Below are positions 18,581-32,709 of a stretch of DNA of 64,000 nt, piece by piece. The stretch comes from Sabellastarte sp. h YS-2021 (lineage: Eukaryota; Annelida; Polychaeta; Sabellida; Sabellidae). The DNA is taken from positions 97,172,221 to 97,236,220 of the forward strand of contig OZ024931.1 of NCBI GenBank assembly GCA_964017235.1, in the 5' to 3' direction. The translations under genes were made by a program, and so were the position numbers. Below the pieces are notes generated by a model. That model did not search any database, had not been told where the DNA came from, and was given only the letters and a program-made list of their open reading frames with translations. Each line of letters starts with the position of its first letter. The first letter of the stretch is position 1.

Positions 18581-20345
18581 TCCAACCATCTGGTGGAGGG
18601 ATTACAACTGAGACTGGAAGGAGTCAATTTAATCCCAACCATCTGGTGGAGGGATTACAACTGAGACTGGAAGAAGTCAATTTTTCTTGGATTTGAATTA
18701 ATAAATAGAATGAATGTTTTAGAAAATGCCAGTCTGAGTCCCATTTACAGTGCCCCGTCCCAGAGACTGAACCTGCAATAAGGCAAAAACCAGAAAGAAT
18801 AAATGACAGCACTAAAAACTGTCAGGATATTTGAATGGAGGAGAGAAGTGCAGCCTATGCTCACTTTGAGAAGTAAAAAGGCCCTAGGGCTTGAGAATCT
18901 TGTAAATTTAAGCCACCCTATAATGAGATGAAACTTGTACTGGTTCATACAGAACATACATACTCCCTGTAAATGGGGAATAACAACCTTCTAGCCATCT
19001 AGCCTTGCCAGAGGCATTAATACATATAGTACAGACCCAACTGTTTGCATTATATTTATTCTTCATAATGTTCTCATATATTTATTAAGCTTAAGCTTAG
19101 GTAACTGAGAAAGGCCTCTGATACAGGATTACCTATCATTTGCCCCCCAGAGAATTTCCCCTTCGCTGATAGTCCTCCAATTTCTTTTACAAAGTTATGG
19201 TTTTCACCCAGTGATACAGTGATTATATTTTGAGTTTTCCCCTTTATATTTAAGTCATTTAGTGCTAGGAATATACATTGAATTTAGTTAATTTAGTTAG
19301 TTACACCAACTGAAGTAAAACCGGGAGATGGTTTTTTATTTCTTCCCCCTCAAAAGTGCATAACTTATGTTTCATAGTCCTGTTAAAATATGAAGGGGGG
19401 AAATCACAATATCACAGGGGGAAAACCATACATTGGTTGAAAAAAGGGGGGCAATCAGTGGGGGGAAATTCAGTTAAGGGAAAATCAACAATCACCCTGA
19501 CACAGTGTGCATTATGGCAAAAAAAATTTACACTTGCATTATGGTTTTAGATAGCCTGGAAGGCCAGGCTATTGGCCATGAATCAAGAATAGAGAAAAAA
19601 GACATCAAGTAACATAAACACCACTTTATTTACTGTAACACTTCAGCAATTTCCCGTGAATATTTTTGACAAATTTTGTTGAATAGAAATTAAATGTTGA
19701 CTGCATTATCATACTTTGAATTGTACAGCATTTAACAGACTTTGAATGTATGAAATGAACTTATCATGTAGATCTGGTTAAAAAGGGAAATTCATGAAAT
19801 ATTTTTTAGGGATGAGAGAAATTAAACAGAATAATAGGCAAAAGTTTTACAGTAAGATTCAGTGAAAAAAGAGAACAGGGAACTTTGTTGAAGCCAACAT
19901 AATTCATTTAATTTATAAACCTTATTTGTGATTTAGATGGAGATCTTTGCAGTTTTAAGTAAAGTAGGAACAAGTAAGACATGGTTATGTTAGTAGTGTG
20001 GAGTTACATTGAACAACACTAGTTGAAATAATGTTTATTTTGTAAGCTCGATTGGTTGCTTAATATACTACAGTTACATTCAAAATACCTTAGATGATTT
20101 TGTGAGCTGAAAAGGGTTGATGAAAAAGAAAGAAAAATTTATAACTGTTAAGATTCCATTAATAGATAATCACATTTTTGCTGAATCTTTTAATCTTGTG
20201 ATATTTTAACAAACTCCCTTCCCCACACTAAACTTGAACCAAATAGCCAGGATTTTTGACATTCAACTTGTATATTCAGACTCTACTGTATTATGGTTAA
20301 TGAAAAGTGCACGTCTCATCTTTTGTGTAATGCTGGGGAAAAATT

Positions 20346-20677
20346 TTGCAAATTTAATAAGTAAATTAAATTTTTATAAGTTAATACCCTATCCAATGGA
20401 CAATATGCTTAACCGGTCGGCGCAGACCGGCCCGCCAAACGTCAGAAAAAGACGTCCTGTGTTTCCACCGGCTGGCTGGTCTGTAGAACTGTGCACTCCC
20501 CAGATGGCGCCTCGTACTTCCTTCCTGTCCAGACAACCTGACATCATAGCATCTTTTTCGTTGTCTAAAACTCTTTGACCCCTAGTAAGCTGATAGCGGG
20601 GTCGGTGGGAGGGTCTTGTGTGTCCATTGGATAGGGTATTAACTTATAAACATTGAATTTACTTATTAAATTTGCAA
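20346..20677 (+). mobile_element. TE1 element, plus copy
   Basis: The 57-bp TIRs are intact. Private CpG transition GGTCTGTAG (others GGTCCGTAG) near 20479. Confidence 0.85.
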
Positions 20678-20818
20678 TTTTATTGCGTTAATACATCCAT
20701 CCAATGGACAATATGCTGAATAACTACCGCTTGGTCGGCGGGTAAGTTACTAGGGACTTATGTGAACTCACAAATGATAGCAAATTTTAACCTATGGTCT
20801 AGGCTGACTTTGTTAGGA

Positions 20819-20855
20819 GACCTATAGGTCCAGGCCTGGATTGACCTTAAGGTCA
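20819..20855. repeat. Three adjacent perfect palindromes
   Basis: Unchanged relative to unit 1. Confidence 0.9.
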
Positions 20856-21082
20856 GGAAACCCTGTAAGGCCTTGGTCGGTTGCCAACAGCCGGTTACCC
20901 GGGGCTATACCGATGTCACCCCCCCTTTTTAACAGACCTGCTCTGAGGTAGGGGAAGAGAGGGATGAGTTCAGTCCCAGAAAGCACATAAACCTCCCGAA
21001 GGAAGCACGTCGTATTATATAGTATGTGCATGTAGAACTGTTAACATTATGTACATACATACAAATCTCCTCAATCTAAGGG

Positions 21083-22156
21083 TCACTTGTGGTTCTGCTG
21101 AGCAGCCAACACCGAGCCCAATTGGTAAAGCTCTGAGTCAGCCCAAGCCACACCTTTCAGATAGAACAGTGTGAAGGTATTAAACTATTAAGTGACTTCA
21201 GTGGTAGGCTGACAAGAATGGATCTAAGGAGACTCCCGACTGGAAGCCCTTAGGAGCAGCAAAGGCCCTGACATCATGAGCTTTTAACTTGATGTAAAGG
21301 GTGGGCCTCCTGGTCAGAGAGCTCATAACATAGGATCACAGTCTGCTTGATCCAAGAGGAGATAGAGGCAGGTGAGGTGTCTTGTTGGACACTTTCCTAA
21401 AGGAGACAAAACCACTTCCTTATTCTGTCTGAGGCCCTGTCCAGATAGTAGCGCAATGCTCTAACCGGAAAGAGGGACCTGTCAGACTTGAGGGACCTAT
21501 CCAGAGTTTGGGCCAGGGCTGGTATAACCACTGGGGCCACACTGTCTGGACCCTCTTTGGCCAGCTGATTCTTGAAACGAAAGCTGGGTGATGGATACAG
21601 GAACACCTGTGATCAAACAGATTGGTGTCTGATATTCCTGTTTTGCCAAGCATGAATCTCACTTCTGCACTTGCCTGACCCAAGGGCCAAGAGGATAAAA
21701 GGTCTTGAAGGTCAGGTGCTTCAAGGAAGCCTCTAGGATTGGTTCAAAAGGAGCCTTAGCTAGCTGGTGTAAAAAACCAGGGATAGGCTCCAGGAGGGGA
21801 TCCCCCTCCTACCTTTGGGTTTGTCTCTATGGAAACTATCCAGGAGACGAGTGAGATTTTCGTCTTGGTGCTGATGATGACAGGTAAAATAACTAGTTTA
21901 TCAGCAATGGCTGACCTGTAACCATCAATGGTGCTGGGCTTAACTTCCTGTCCTCAAAAAGGCATATAAGGAAGTCAGCAACCGACTTATGGGGGGTGCC
22001 CTGAAGTCCACCTGATTAGTGATGGACCGCTTCGCCTCACTGACTGATCTGAATGATCCTCTTTGAGGAGCCTCAATCCTTGCTGCCACTGCCTCAGAGA
22101 ATCCCTGTTTCTTTCTTTTTTTTCTTTTTTTTGATTGCTGTGGCTCTAGGAGCCAT
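21083..22156 (-). pseudogene. DIRS tyrosine recombinase remnant
   Basis: Stop codon at 21083-21085. Same frameshift and internal TGA. Carries GGATAGGCTCC (near 21782) where unit 1 has GGATAGGGTCC, shared with unit 5. Confidence 0.88.
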
Positions 22157-23688
22157 GTAAGCAGATTCAGATTTGTCAGATTTCTGTGAGGGATCTGATT
22201 GAGGCCTATGTTAACAGGTTGGGCAGGTTAGGCAGACTCAGTGGAATCTGATTGGACATGGTCATTAGATCCCAAAACCAAGGCCTGTTGGGCCTCCCCG
22301 GAGCAATAAGAATGATTCTCTTGCATGGGGAGTCCTGTAACTTCTCCACCACTTGCCCAAGATGGCTTCTGGTGGGAAGGCATATGTGTCCAGATCCTCC
22401 CATGGCAGACTTAGTGCATCCACTGCTGTGGCCAGGGGATCCAGTACGGGTGACACAAAAAGAGGCAACTTGTTGTTGAACCTCGTGGCAAATAGGTCTA
22501 TTTTAGGCCGGTGCCACCGGCTGCATATTGTTTGGCAGACCTCCTGAAGGAGAGACCACTCTGTTTGGATGGTCTGGCCTAGCTTGGCTAGCTTGTCTGC
22601 TACCACATTAGCTGGCCTGGAAAGTGTCGGGCTTTGAGAGTTACTTGATTTCTGGTGCACCCAGTCAAGATTCTCCAAAGTAGAGCACACAGTGGGCCCA
22701 ACCTCATCCCTCCTTCATTGTTTATGTATGACACCACTGTGGTGTCATCAGTAGCTACAAGTACTATCTTGTGTATGCAGAGGTCTTGGATCTCTTTTAA
22801 AGCTAGAAAGACTGCCTTGAGTTCTAGATCATTCATATGCAACTTGCTTTCCGGAAGGAACCAGGTGCCTCTTGCAGTGCATTCGTTTAAGTGAGGGCCC
22901 CATCCTTCTTTTCATGTGTCTGAAAAGATTTGTAGAGCATGTTTTACTGGGTGTAATGGTTAGCCTGTAAGGCCAATGTCCTCTTGCAGCCACCATTGTA
23001 AATGTGGGTGCAAGGACCTTGGTATTGTAATCACCTTTTCTAGTGACTCTGGTACCCTCCAGTTGCTTTTGAGATGCCACTGTATGGGTCTCATATGAGG
23101 TCGGCCTAGGTGAAACTGCTTTTCTGTGGCTGTTAGTAAACCCATCACAGACATGAACTGCTGGACCAGACAAGCCAGTAGTGACAGTATTTGTAGTAGG
23201 ATGTCCTGAAGTTCTGCCAATGGTCCGGTGTCTGTCGGACCCGACCGGCCCTGAGGTCGGACTGGTAACCTACAAAATCGAAGATCTGCTTTGGTTCCAG
23301 TTCCGACTTTTCCAAATTCACCAGCCAACCTAGTTCTTGGCATATTTTCAACAGATATTGAGTATGCTGGAGACAAACGTGGTGGGATGCTTATATCCTT
23401 CTACATGGCCATCAGTTTCACCTCCTTGTCATTACAGTGAACTCCAAGACTGCTGCAGACAGACCGAAAAGCAGCTTTGAATAGGTATGTCCAACCCTGG
23501 ACATGAAATGTCAGATATTTCCTGGACTGTTCCTGTACTGGTATATGGAAGTAGGTATCCTTGAAAAAACTATAGAGGTAACCCACTCCCCTTGTTGGAG
23601 GGAGGTTAGTCTGATGGTTTCCAGTGTCTCCATTTTTTTATTTTATTTAAAGCTGATGTAATGTCTGTAACAGGTACAGGTTCCTGCG
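22127..23688 (-). pseudogene. DIRS reverse transcriptase/RNase H remnant, type A
   Basis: A-type residues (LFATRF, CSTLEN, KEIQDL). KYLTFHV replaces KYLRFHV, and RMGPSL replaces RVGPSL. The YxDD segment is deleted as in the other units. Private ACAAAAAGAGG (others ACAAACAGAGG) near 22455. Confidence 0.9.
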
Positions 23689-24529
23689 GTGATTGACATA
23701 GCAGCTTACGATGTTCAGGGTCCTTGTCGAGCCTGGTCTGGTCTGGAAAAGGGGGTGTGTGGCCCTCCTTCTAAATTGTACTACCTGGGGACCAGCTCCC
23801 AAGGCTTCCTAAGTTCCCAAAGGTGATTTAGTCTGGCCCCTTCAGGTAAGTTTAGTAGAACCTTTGGTAGACTGATAAAAATTTACTGTCCCTCTGGATA
23901 CTGGTCCGATGTGGTGACAGTGATACCAGTTAACAGTCCACTTGTTCTTGCTGTGGTCCAGCCCGGGTGGGGCTGACACAACTCTTGACATTACATAGAC
24001 TCTTGACCCTAGACCAGCCGCCTGTAAGGTGGAGCATGTATACATTGTCATTTGTATGATGGCTGACCCTTGACCGGACACAATGAAACAGGTCCGATTG
24101 TGAACCACATTTTCTCTTGCTGTTCAAAAAACCCATTTGATTTCTCTGTAACCAGCAATTTTGGCCACAGCAATTTTATGTAGCCCTTAGTAACCAGTAA
24201 AACTGACAGGCTAGGCTGACCATTGAATTTAGTTACTGGTCTACTAACTAGGTAGCCCCCAAGTGGTCTGCCGGTCGGTTCCGGTCCTTTGAAACCAGTA
24301 TGAAAAGGGCAAGACAGCAACTGCACCTGATAGTAGGTCAGTAGTCTCTGTAACCAGCTGGTGTGAACTAAAACTGCTCAGTGAAAACTGTATAGCTAGA
24401 AACCGGCTGGTGAGTCCTGTAACCGGCTGAAGCAGTTTCTGTGTAGGAAAAAGCTTCCTGTCAGGGACTACTCATTATTAGGCCTATCATCAGTCTTAGG
24501 CCACTGAATAGGCTGCTGATGAGGAGTGG

Positions 24530-25156
24530 TCAGCTGGTAGGAGACCTTTGGGATGCTGATTCTTCGTGCTGGTTGGAAGGCAAGAAGGCTTGTAGCCGGC
24601 TAATATGAAGCGAGCTGTTCAGTGCAGGCTGTGCCGCCGGTAACGGGTCGGTACACTCTGTAACCAGTTGACAAAACTGTACAAGGCTGTGTAGTTGGTA
24701 CCCTGCCGGTACACTGTAACCAGTTGTTAAAGCTACTGTATAAGGCTGTGTAGCCGGTCGGTACACTGTAACCAGTTGTTGAAGTAACCGTACACACAAC
24801 TATCTTGTGTTGAATTCAGTTTACTGCACGTTTCCTCCATTAATTACAATGTTTGTTTGAACGCACGTCTTATTTGTAGTTTCACAGTTGCTGGGAAAGC
24901 CCTTGTGAGCTATATTTAGAAACAATTGTTAGTCGGTGTGTCACGTGACCAGCTTGCTGGTCGGAGGGACAACGTGATTGGCTGATTGGAGATGACGATC
25001 AGCTTCGTGACCTGGTCGGTGAATCACGTGACCAGTTTCGGGGAGATGACCTCACTGGTCGCGTTCTTTCCTTTTTATTACAGTAAACGTGAGTTGACTG
25101 GTCGACTGATGCCTGTAGCAGAGAAGTCTGTACCAGTGGTAAATTTCAAAAACTAA
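24530..25156 (+). other. 627-bp segment, common orientation
   Basis: Type A form with GTAGTTGGTACC near 24690 and CTGGTCGGTGAATC near 25013. Confidence 0.9.
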
Positions 25157-25211
25157 CAACTGGAATCACAATAGACGTGAGTGCAAAGAATGCACTTCCG
25201 ACCTTCTTGTT

Positions 25212-25402
25212 CGGTGAATCATGTGATTAACTTCGTGATCTGGTCGGTGAAAACATGTGACCAGCTTCGTGATTTGAGGAAGACACGCGATTGGTTGACT
25301 GGATATGACGTCAGAGGTCGCGTTCTTTGAGCTGGCCGGTCGGCTGATGCTTTAAAAGCAGAGGACCCTGGCCCAGTGTGCTCTGTAGATGAAAGTCCTG
25401 GC
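25212..25402 (+). promoter_or_regulatory. Promoter-like block with CRE
   Basis: CRE at 25306-25313; the preceding E-box is decayed to CATGTG. Confidence 0.45.
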
Positions 25403-26058
25403 CGGTCTGAAGTCGGTTCTTCTTCTCAGCCGGCTGTACACTCAAACCAATGTCCTGGCCATCCACTGCCCTTATTACCGACACAAGGACCAGGTCCACA
25501 AGGGTGGGACTGAGAGTGTGCTCTGAAGAAATCTGAAGAATTCATCTCATGCTTCTGATGAAAAAATACTCGAGCTAGGCTGGTGTCACTGATGCTTTAC
25601 AGCAGAGAAGTCATACCAGTGCGCTCTGATGAAGAATGCACCTTTCCTGGGGAATTCCTTCTATATACAGTGCTCAAAACTACGTAGACTGAAGTTCCCG
25701 TGATTTCTATTTGTAGTCATAGAAATAACGTTTCTATGGCGACTGTAGCTGGAATGTTAAAGAAGGTACATTCAACACAAAAGACACGGCTAAAATACCT
25801 GTAAGTAGTAAATCCATAATTCATCAATATTATCGATCTGCCCCTTACAACACAGAGGTTGAATGGGAGGAAACTAGAAAAATTGCTGCCTTCATATATA
25901 TATATCGATTACTGCCCTATCATCAACAGCTAGGGATTGTTTCCAGCAGATTTCTTCACTAAAATATCCCCAAAATAAGGTTAAAATCTGTCATAAAGTA
26001 CACTTTTCTTTGAAAGCTCTGGAGATGTTGAAAACACGTCTGCACAGTACACGTGCCA

Positions 26059-26252
26059 AACGAAAAAGATGCTATGATGTCAGGTTGTCTGGACAGGAAG
26101 GAAGTACGAGGTGCCATCTGGGGAGTGCACAGTACTACGGACCGGCCAGCCGGTGGAAACACAGGACGTCTTTTTCTGACGTTTGGCGGGCCGGTGTGCG
26201 CCGACCGGTTAAGGATATTGTCCATTGGATAGGATGTATTAACGCAATAAAA
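26059..26252 (-). mobile_element. TE1 element, minus copy
   Basis: Translation across it is unchanged from unit 1. Inverted partner at 30914-31245. Confidence 0.75.
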
Positions 26253-26451
26253 AATACACGTCCTACCATCTGTATTGATTCAGAAGTGATGTGCATTGAG
26301 GTTGGAGTCTGGGGGAATAGAAGGGGAGTGGCAATGTTTAATTTTCCAGAACTACATTCCTTGGTTTGAATCTGTGGGAAAAATTGGCAATGAACTTAAT
26401 TTGAAAATATTTTACATCAAAATGTTCTGACAATAAATGAATTCATCAAGA

Positions 26452-26540
26452 GTTATGGCTTTTTACCTAGTGGTTAACAAGTCTGGCTTCTGTTTTATCA
26501 TAGGCTGTTACCTCTTTGTGGGTTCCACTCCCACAAGTGG
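26452..26540 (+). mobile_element. tRNA-like SINE head
   Basis: A- and B-box words unchanged; T-arm at 26518-26534. Confidence 0.55.
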
Positions 26541-26811
26541 CAATGCTGCGTGCCTGTCTCAGTTATTATGACCCTGGTTGTTGAACATGATGTCCATCTT
26601 TATCTTAAACTTTAACCAATTATCAAAACACATCAATACAACTTGTGAGCATTTTTTAAAAATTTTTTTAATTTTTTCTCTCTTAAAAAATTCAGTTCTA
26701 ATGGAACTTCCAGCTTTTGTACAGGGCTTCCAACTTTCCAAGGTTACAAGCCCGACAGCCATTAACTTTTTTGCATGAGTTTCGAACACTCATTGTAACT
26801 CTCTGTTTAGA

Positions 26812-27252
26812 GGTTTGTCATGTTTCAATCAGCACAAATTGCAAAGTATTCAGAATACCCTTGCTCATATTGTTACAAATCATAGAAAGTATGCTCATGT
26901 TACACCCATTCCAAAGAAACTCCACTGGTTCCTCCTTTCCACTAATCAGTCTTTAAGTCAGTCAAACATTAGGGCCATAGTTTTGCCTTTGATGCTCCTG
27001 AGATCTGGGATGAACTCCCTCATGATGTGCGCAGTGCAACATCAGTTGCCTCCTTCAGAAAGAAGCTCAAAACTTACCTGTTTGCAAAAGCCTATCCCCC
27101 ATAGCCTCCCCTGTCACCCCTGTGTCCCATTGGTATGACTTGGCTATGTCCTTCGATTTACGTTAACTGCCTTCCTTTATGTTCAGATGTGCCTTAGAGT
27201 CCATCAGTGAGGGAGATTAAGCGCTATAAAAGTCCACATTAGATTAGATTAG
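26812..27252 (+). mobile_element. LINE 3' end
   Basis: Reads GGGATGAA in the C-terminal block; three ATTAG words close it. Confidence 0.85.
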
Positions 27253-27513
27253 CTATAACATAGTTAAATTGCAGACATGTACGTCATGGCCTAGCCGAGC
27301 AACAACTACTTTCAGGTTCTCACTGTTGAGTAAATCAGATGTAACTGGAAAACTATTGCATTTAGAGTATTCTGTTTAAATATGTTGTTCAGATACTTAT
27401 GGGTCAGCCATAACATAGTGAAATTGTAGATCTGTAGCTCATGGCATAGCTGAGCAATAGCTACTTTTAGATTTTCACTGTTCAGTTAATCAGTTGTAAC
27501 TTGAAAACTACTA

Positions 27514-27766
27514 CTGAATACCTAGCCTTGCTTAAGGCTCAAATTTGCATGATCTTTTCAAACAAGCACACAGATATTTGGTATTCATAAAGCACTCATA
27601 CATGTTAAGAGATAGAACCTAATCAGACAGTTTCTCTTAGCTGTATGCTGCTATAAAAGTCAGTACATGTATGAGTACATTATAGAAACTGAAACTCCAT
27701 TATCGGAACTGGAAACTTTCCCTAACTGCAAAGAAACTTGAGCCTTCAGCAAGGCTACTGAATACC
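27514..27766. mobile_element. TE3 with 9-bp target-site duplication
   Basis: CTGAATACC at 27514-27522 and 27758-27766. Confidence 0.8.
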
Positions 27767-27882
27767 ATTTGCAGGCCACAACTTTTGTGTCCTTTTCTTC
27801 TGTCACTCTGAAACTCAAAACACACAGTCAGCTGACACAGAGCCCGTTCACAGGCACTGATTGCTTGTTCCTTCTTGCATAG

Positions 27883-28622
27883 GATACCCTTGTACTACCC
27901 TGTGAGTCAAAAATTTGCTTGAAATGGGTCTATCTCTTATGATTTCCCAGATATTTACATTTTTCATTTTCCATTAAAATTCAACATGGCTGCCAAAAGT
28001 GGTGAAAAATTAAATTTTGATCTGATGCACAGGATACTCTTAAAATACCCTGTGGGTCAAAAATTTGCTTGAAATGGCTCTATCTCTACTGGTTACTGAG
28101 ATTTTTGCAATTTTTTATTTTCAGCTAAAATCTAAGATGGCCTCCAAAAGTGGCGAAAATGAAATTTTCTTCTTTTGCAAAGGATAAATTCATACTACCC
28201 TGTGGGTCAAAAAATTCCTCGAAATGGCTCTATCCCTTATGCTTTATGAGATATTTACATTTTATTATTTTCTGCTAAAATCCAAGATGGCCGCCAAAAG
28301 TGGCCCAAATTAATATTGTTCTATTTTCAATAGGACACCCTTGAACTACCCTGCAGGTCAAAGATTCTCTCAAATTAGCTGCATCTCTTACAGTTTCCGA
28401 GATATTTACACTTTTTTATTTTCCACTAAAATCCAAGATGGTCTCCAAAAGTTGCGAAAATTGAAATTTTTATCTGTTACACAGGATACCCTTGTACTAC
28501 TCTATGGGTGAAAAATTCACACACAACTGCTCTATCTCTAACGGCTTCTGAGATATTTACAATTTTTTAGTTTTGGCAAAAATCCAAGATGCCTATCAAA
28601 AGGTGCAAAAATTGAATTCCAG
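27883..28622 (+). repeat. Five ~150-bp monomers
   Basis: Type A form throughout. Confidence 0.9.
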
Positions 28623-28866
28623 AAATTCCAGATGAAACACCAGTTCTACAAATAAGCAAAACCCATTTACCATAATGTACTTACATTCAATTAATCTGCT
28701 CATTTAATCAAGAATATATTGCCATTTACATTACAAAATATATGAACATTGCAGAGATCTTCCTTTGTTTCTTTAGACTACCTATAAATTATAGCATACT
28801 TTTCTTTCAAACATTAATTATCTATTTACACGTAACAGATCAATCATTTTGTTTTTACACTCAAAA

Positions 28867-29147
28867 TTGAAAATTTTAATTACTTAAATGTAGCCTTCAC
28901 AAGCTACAAGCTTACCATGTGGAACTGAATGCTGATCTTGGAAGGCCGCTGGCATCCGGCCAACGTCCAAGAAAAATAGACATTTATAGTTGGCCGTATC
29001 CTCAGGTTGTACTCTCGTGGCACTCTTCTCAATTCTTCCTCCTTTTTTCATTGCAATGTTGACCCATACCCCTCAGTAATACACCGGGGAAGCAGGGTGG
29101 GACTCTCTTCAGTTCCACATGGTAATAGCTTACCATGTGGAACTGAA
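28867..29147. mobile_element. TE2, right arm partly deleted
   Basis: 18-bp stem and 4-base loop at 29108-29147, as in unit 1. Confidence 0.8.
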
Positions 29148-30913
29148 TCCAACCATCTGGTGGAGGGATTACAACTGAGACTGGAAGGAGTCAATTTAAT
29201 CCCAACCATCTGGTGGAGGGATTACAACTGAGACTGGAAGAAGTCAATTTTTCTTGGATTTGAATTAATAAATAGAATGAATGTTTTAGAAAATGCCAGT
29301 CTGAGTCCCATTTACAGTGCCCCGTCCCAGAGACTGAACCTGCAATAAGGCAAAAACCAGAAAGAATAAATGACAGCACTAAAAACTGTCAGGATATTTG
29401 AATGGAGGAGAGAAGTGCAGCCTATGCTCACTTTGAGAAGTAAAAAGGCCCTAGGGCTTGAGAATCTTGTAAATTTAAGCCACCCTATAATGAGATGAAA
29501 CTTGTACTGGTTCATACAGAACATACATACTCCCTGTAAATGGGGAATAACAACCTTCTCGCCATCTAGCCTTGCCAGAGGCATTAATACATATAGTACA
29601 GACCCAACTGTTTGCATTATATTTATTCTTCATAATGTTCTCATATATTTATTAAGCTTAAGCTTAGGTAACTGAGAAAGGCCTCTGATACAGGATTACC
29701 TATCATTTGCCCCCCAGAGAATTTCCCCTTCGCTGATAGTCCTCCAATTTCCTTTACAAAGTTATGGTTTTCCCCCAGTGATACAGTGATTATATTTTGA
29801 GTTTTCCCCTTTATATTTAAGTCATTTAGTGCTAGGAATATACATTGAATTTAGTTAATTTAGTTAGTTACACCAACTGGAGTAAAACCGGGACATGGTT
29901 TTTTATTTCTTCCCCCTCAAAAGTGCATAACTTATGTTTCATAGTCCTGTTAAAATATGAAGGGGGGTAATCACAATATCACAGGGGGAAAACCATACAT
30001 TGGTTGAAAAAAGGGGGGCAATCAGTGGGGGAAATTCAGTTAAGGGAAAATCAACAATCACCCTGACACAGTGTGCATTATGGCAAAAAAAATTTACACT
30101 TGCATTATGGTTTTAGATAGCCTGGAAGGCCAGGCTATTGGCCATGAATCAAGAATAGAGAAAAAAGACATCAAGTAACATAAACACCACTTTATTTACT
30201 GTAACACTTCAGCAATTTCCTGTGAATATTTTTGACAAATTTTGTTGAATAGAAATTAAATGTTGACTGCATTATCATACTTTGAATTGTACAGCATTTA
30301 ACAGACTTTGAATGTATGAAATGAACTTATCATGTAGATCTGGTTAAAAAGGGAAATTCATGAAATATTTTTTTAGGGATGAGAGAAATTAAACAGAATA
30401 ATAGGCAAAAGTTTTACAGTAAGATTCAGTGAAAAAAGAGAACAGGGAACTTTGTTGAAGCCAACATAATTCATTTAATTTATAAACCTTATTTGTGATT
30501 TAGATGGAGATCTTTGCAGTTTTAAGTAAAGTAGGAACAAGTAAGACATGGTTATGTTAGTAGTGTGGAGTTACATTGAACAACACTAGTTGAAATAATG
30601 TTTATTTTGTAAGCTCGATTGGTTGCTTAATATACTACAGTTACATTCAAAATACCTTAGATGATTTTGTGAGCTGAAAAGGGTTGATGAAAAAAGAAAG
30701 AAAAATTTATAACTGTTAAGATTCCATTAATAGATAATCACATTTTTGCTGAATCTTTTAATCTTGTGATATTTTAACAAACTCCCTTCCCCACACTAAA
30801 CTTGAACCAAATAGCAAGGATTTTTGACATTCAACTTGTATATTCAGACTCTACTGTATTATGGTTAATGAAAAGTGCATGTCTCATCTTTTGTGTAATG
30901 CTGGGGAAAAATT

Positions 30914-31245
30914 TTGCAAATTTAATAAGTAAATTAAATTTTTATAAGTTAATACCCTATCCAATGGACAATATGCTTAACCGGTCGGCGCAGACCGGCC
31001 CGCCAAACGTCAGAAAAAGACGTCCTGTGTTTCCACCGGCTGGCTGGTCCGTAGAACTGTGCACTCCCCAGATGGCGCCTCGTACTTCCTTCCTGTCCAG
31101 ACAACCTGACATCATAGCATCTTTTTCGTTGTCTAAAACTCTTTGACCCCTAGTAAGCTGATAGCGGGGTCGGTGGGAGGGTCTTGTGTGTCCATTGGAT
31201 AGGGTATTAACTTATAAACATTGAATTTACTTATTAAATTTGCAA
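30914..31245 (+). mobile_element. TE1 element, plus copy
   Basis: Keeps AAACGTC and GGTCCGTAG, the CpG forms that units 1 and 2 have each lost at one site. Confidence 0.85.
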
Positions 31246-31386
31246 TTTTATTGCGTTAATACATCCATCCAATGGACAATATGCTGAATAACTACCGCTT
31301 GGTCGGCGGGTAAGTTACTAGGGACTTATGTGAACTCACAAATGATAGCAAATTTTAACCTATGGTCTAGGCTGACTTTGTTAGGA

Positions 31387-31423
31387 GACCTATAGGTCCA
31401 GGCCTGGATTGACCTTAAGGTCA
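31387..31423. repeat. Three adjacent perfect palindromes
   Basis: Unchanged. Confidence 0.9.
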
Positions 31424-31650
31424 GGAAACCCTGTAAGGCCTTGGTCGGTTGCCAACAGCCGGTTACCCGGGGCTATACCGATGTCGCCCCCCCTTTTTAA
31501 CAGACCTGCTCTGAGGTAGGGGAAGAGAGGGATGAGTTCAGTCCCAGAAAGCACATAAACCTCCCGAAGGAAGCACGTCGTATTATATAGTATGTGCATG
31601 TAGAACTGTTAACATTATGTACATACATACAAATCTCCTCAATCTAAGGG

Positions 31651-32709
31651 TCACTTGTGGTTCTGCTGAGCAGCCAACACCGAGCCCAATTGGTAAAGCT
31701 CTGAGTCAGCCCAAGCCACACCTTTCAGATAGAACAGTGTGAAGGTATTAAACTATTAAGTGACTTCAGTGGTAGGCTGACAAGAATGGATCTAAGGAGA
31801 CTCCCGACTGGAAGCCCTTAGGAGCAGCAAAGGCCCTGACATCATGAGCTTTTAACTTGATGTAAAGGGTGGGCCTCCTGGTCAGAGAGCTCATAACATA
31901 GGATCACAGTCTGCTTGATCCAAGAGGAGATAGAGGCAGGTGAGGTGTCTTGTTGGACACTTTCCTAAAGGAGACAAAACCACTTCCTTATTCTGTCTGA
32001 GGCCCTGTCCAGATAGTAGCGCAATGCTCTGACCGGAAAGAGGGACCTGTCAGACTTGAGGGACCTATCCAGAGTTTGGGCCAGGGCTGGTATAACCACT
32101 GGGGCCACACTGTCTGGACCCTCTTTGGCCAGCTGATTCTTGAAACGAAAGCTGGGTGATGGATACAGGAACACCTGTGATCAAACAGATTGGTGTCTGA
32201 TATTCCTGTTTTGCCAAGCATGAATCTCACTTCTGCACTTGCCTGACCCAAGGGCCAAGAGGATAAAAGGTCTTGAAGGTCAGGTGCTTCAAGGAAGCCT
32301 CTAGGATTGGTTCAAAAGGAGCCTTAGCTAGCTGGTGTAAAAAACCAGGGATAGGGTCCAGGAGGGGATCCCCCTCCTCTCTATGGAAACTATCCAGGAG
32401 ACGAGTGAGATTTTTGTCTTGGTGCTGATGATGACAGGTAAAATAACTAGTTTATCGGCAATGGCTGACCTGTAACCATCAATGGTGCTGGGCTTAACTT
32501 CCTGTCCTCAAAAAGGCATATAAGGAAGTCAGCAACCGACTTATGGGGGGTGCCCTGAAGTCCACCTGATTAGTGATGGACCGCTTCGCCTCACTGACTG
32601 ATCTGAATGATCCTCTTTGAGGAGCCTCAATCCTTGCTGCCACTGCCTCAGAGAATCCCTGTTTGTTTCTTTTTTTCTTTTTTTTGATTGCTGTGGCTCT
32701 AGGAGCCAT
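31651..32709 (-). pseudogene. DIRS tyrosine recombinase remnant
   Basis: Stop codon at 31651-31653; lacks the 14-bp stretch present in type A; same frameshift and internal TGA. Confidence 0.88.

Larger units (their letters stand above)
10569..21172. repeat. Macrosatellite unit 2, type B
   Basis: 10,604 bp. Type B lacks the 14-bp stretch at about 11206, keeps the full TE2 right arm and reads CTGACCGG near 10858. It differs from unit 4 by a 9-bp deletion (GTAAGATTTG at about 11538) that removes one of two neighbouring CAGATT words. Confidence 0.97.
21173..31740. repeat. Macrosatellite unit 3, type A
   Basis: 10,568 bp, collinear with unit 5 and closest to it: both share KYLTFHV, RMGPSL, TTATCGATC near 25831 and CTGCGTGCC near 26547, which unit 1 lacks. 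Confidence 0.97.
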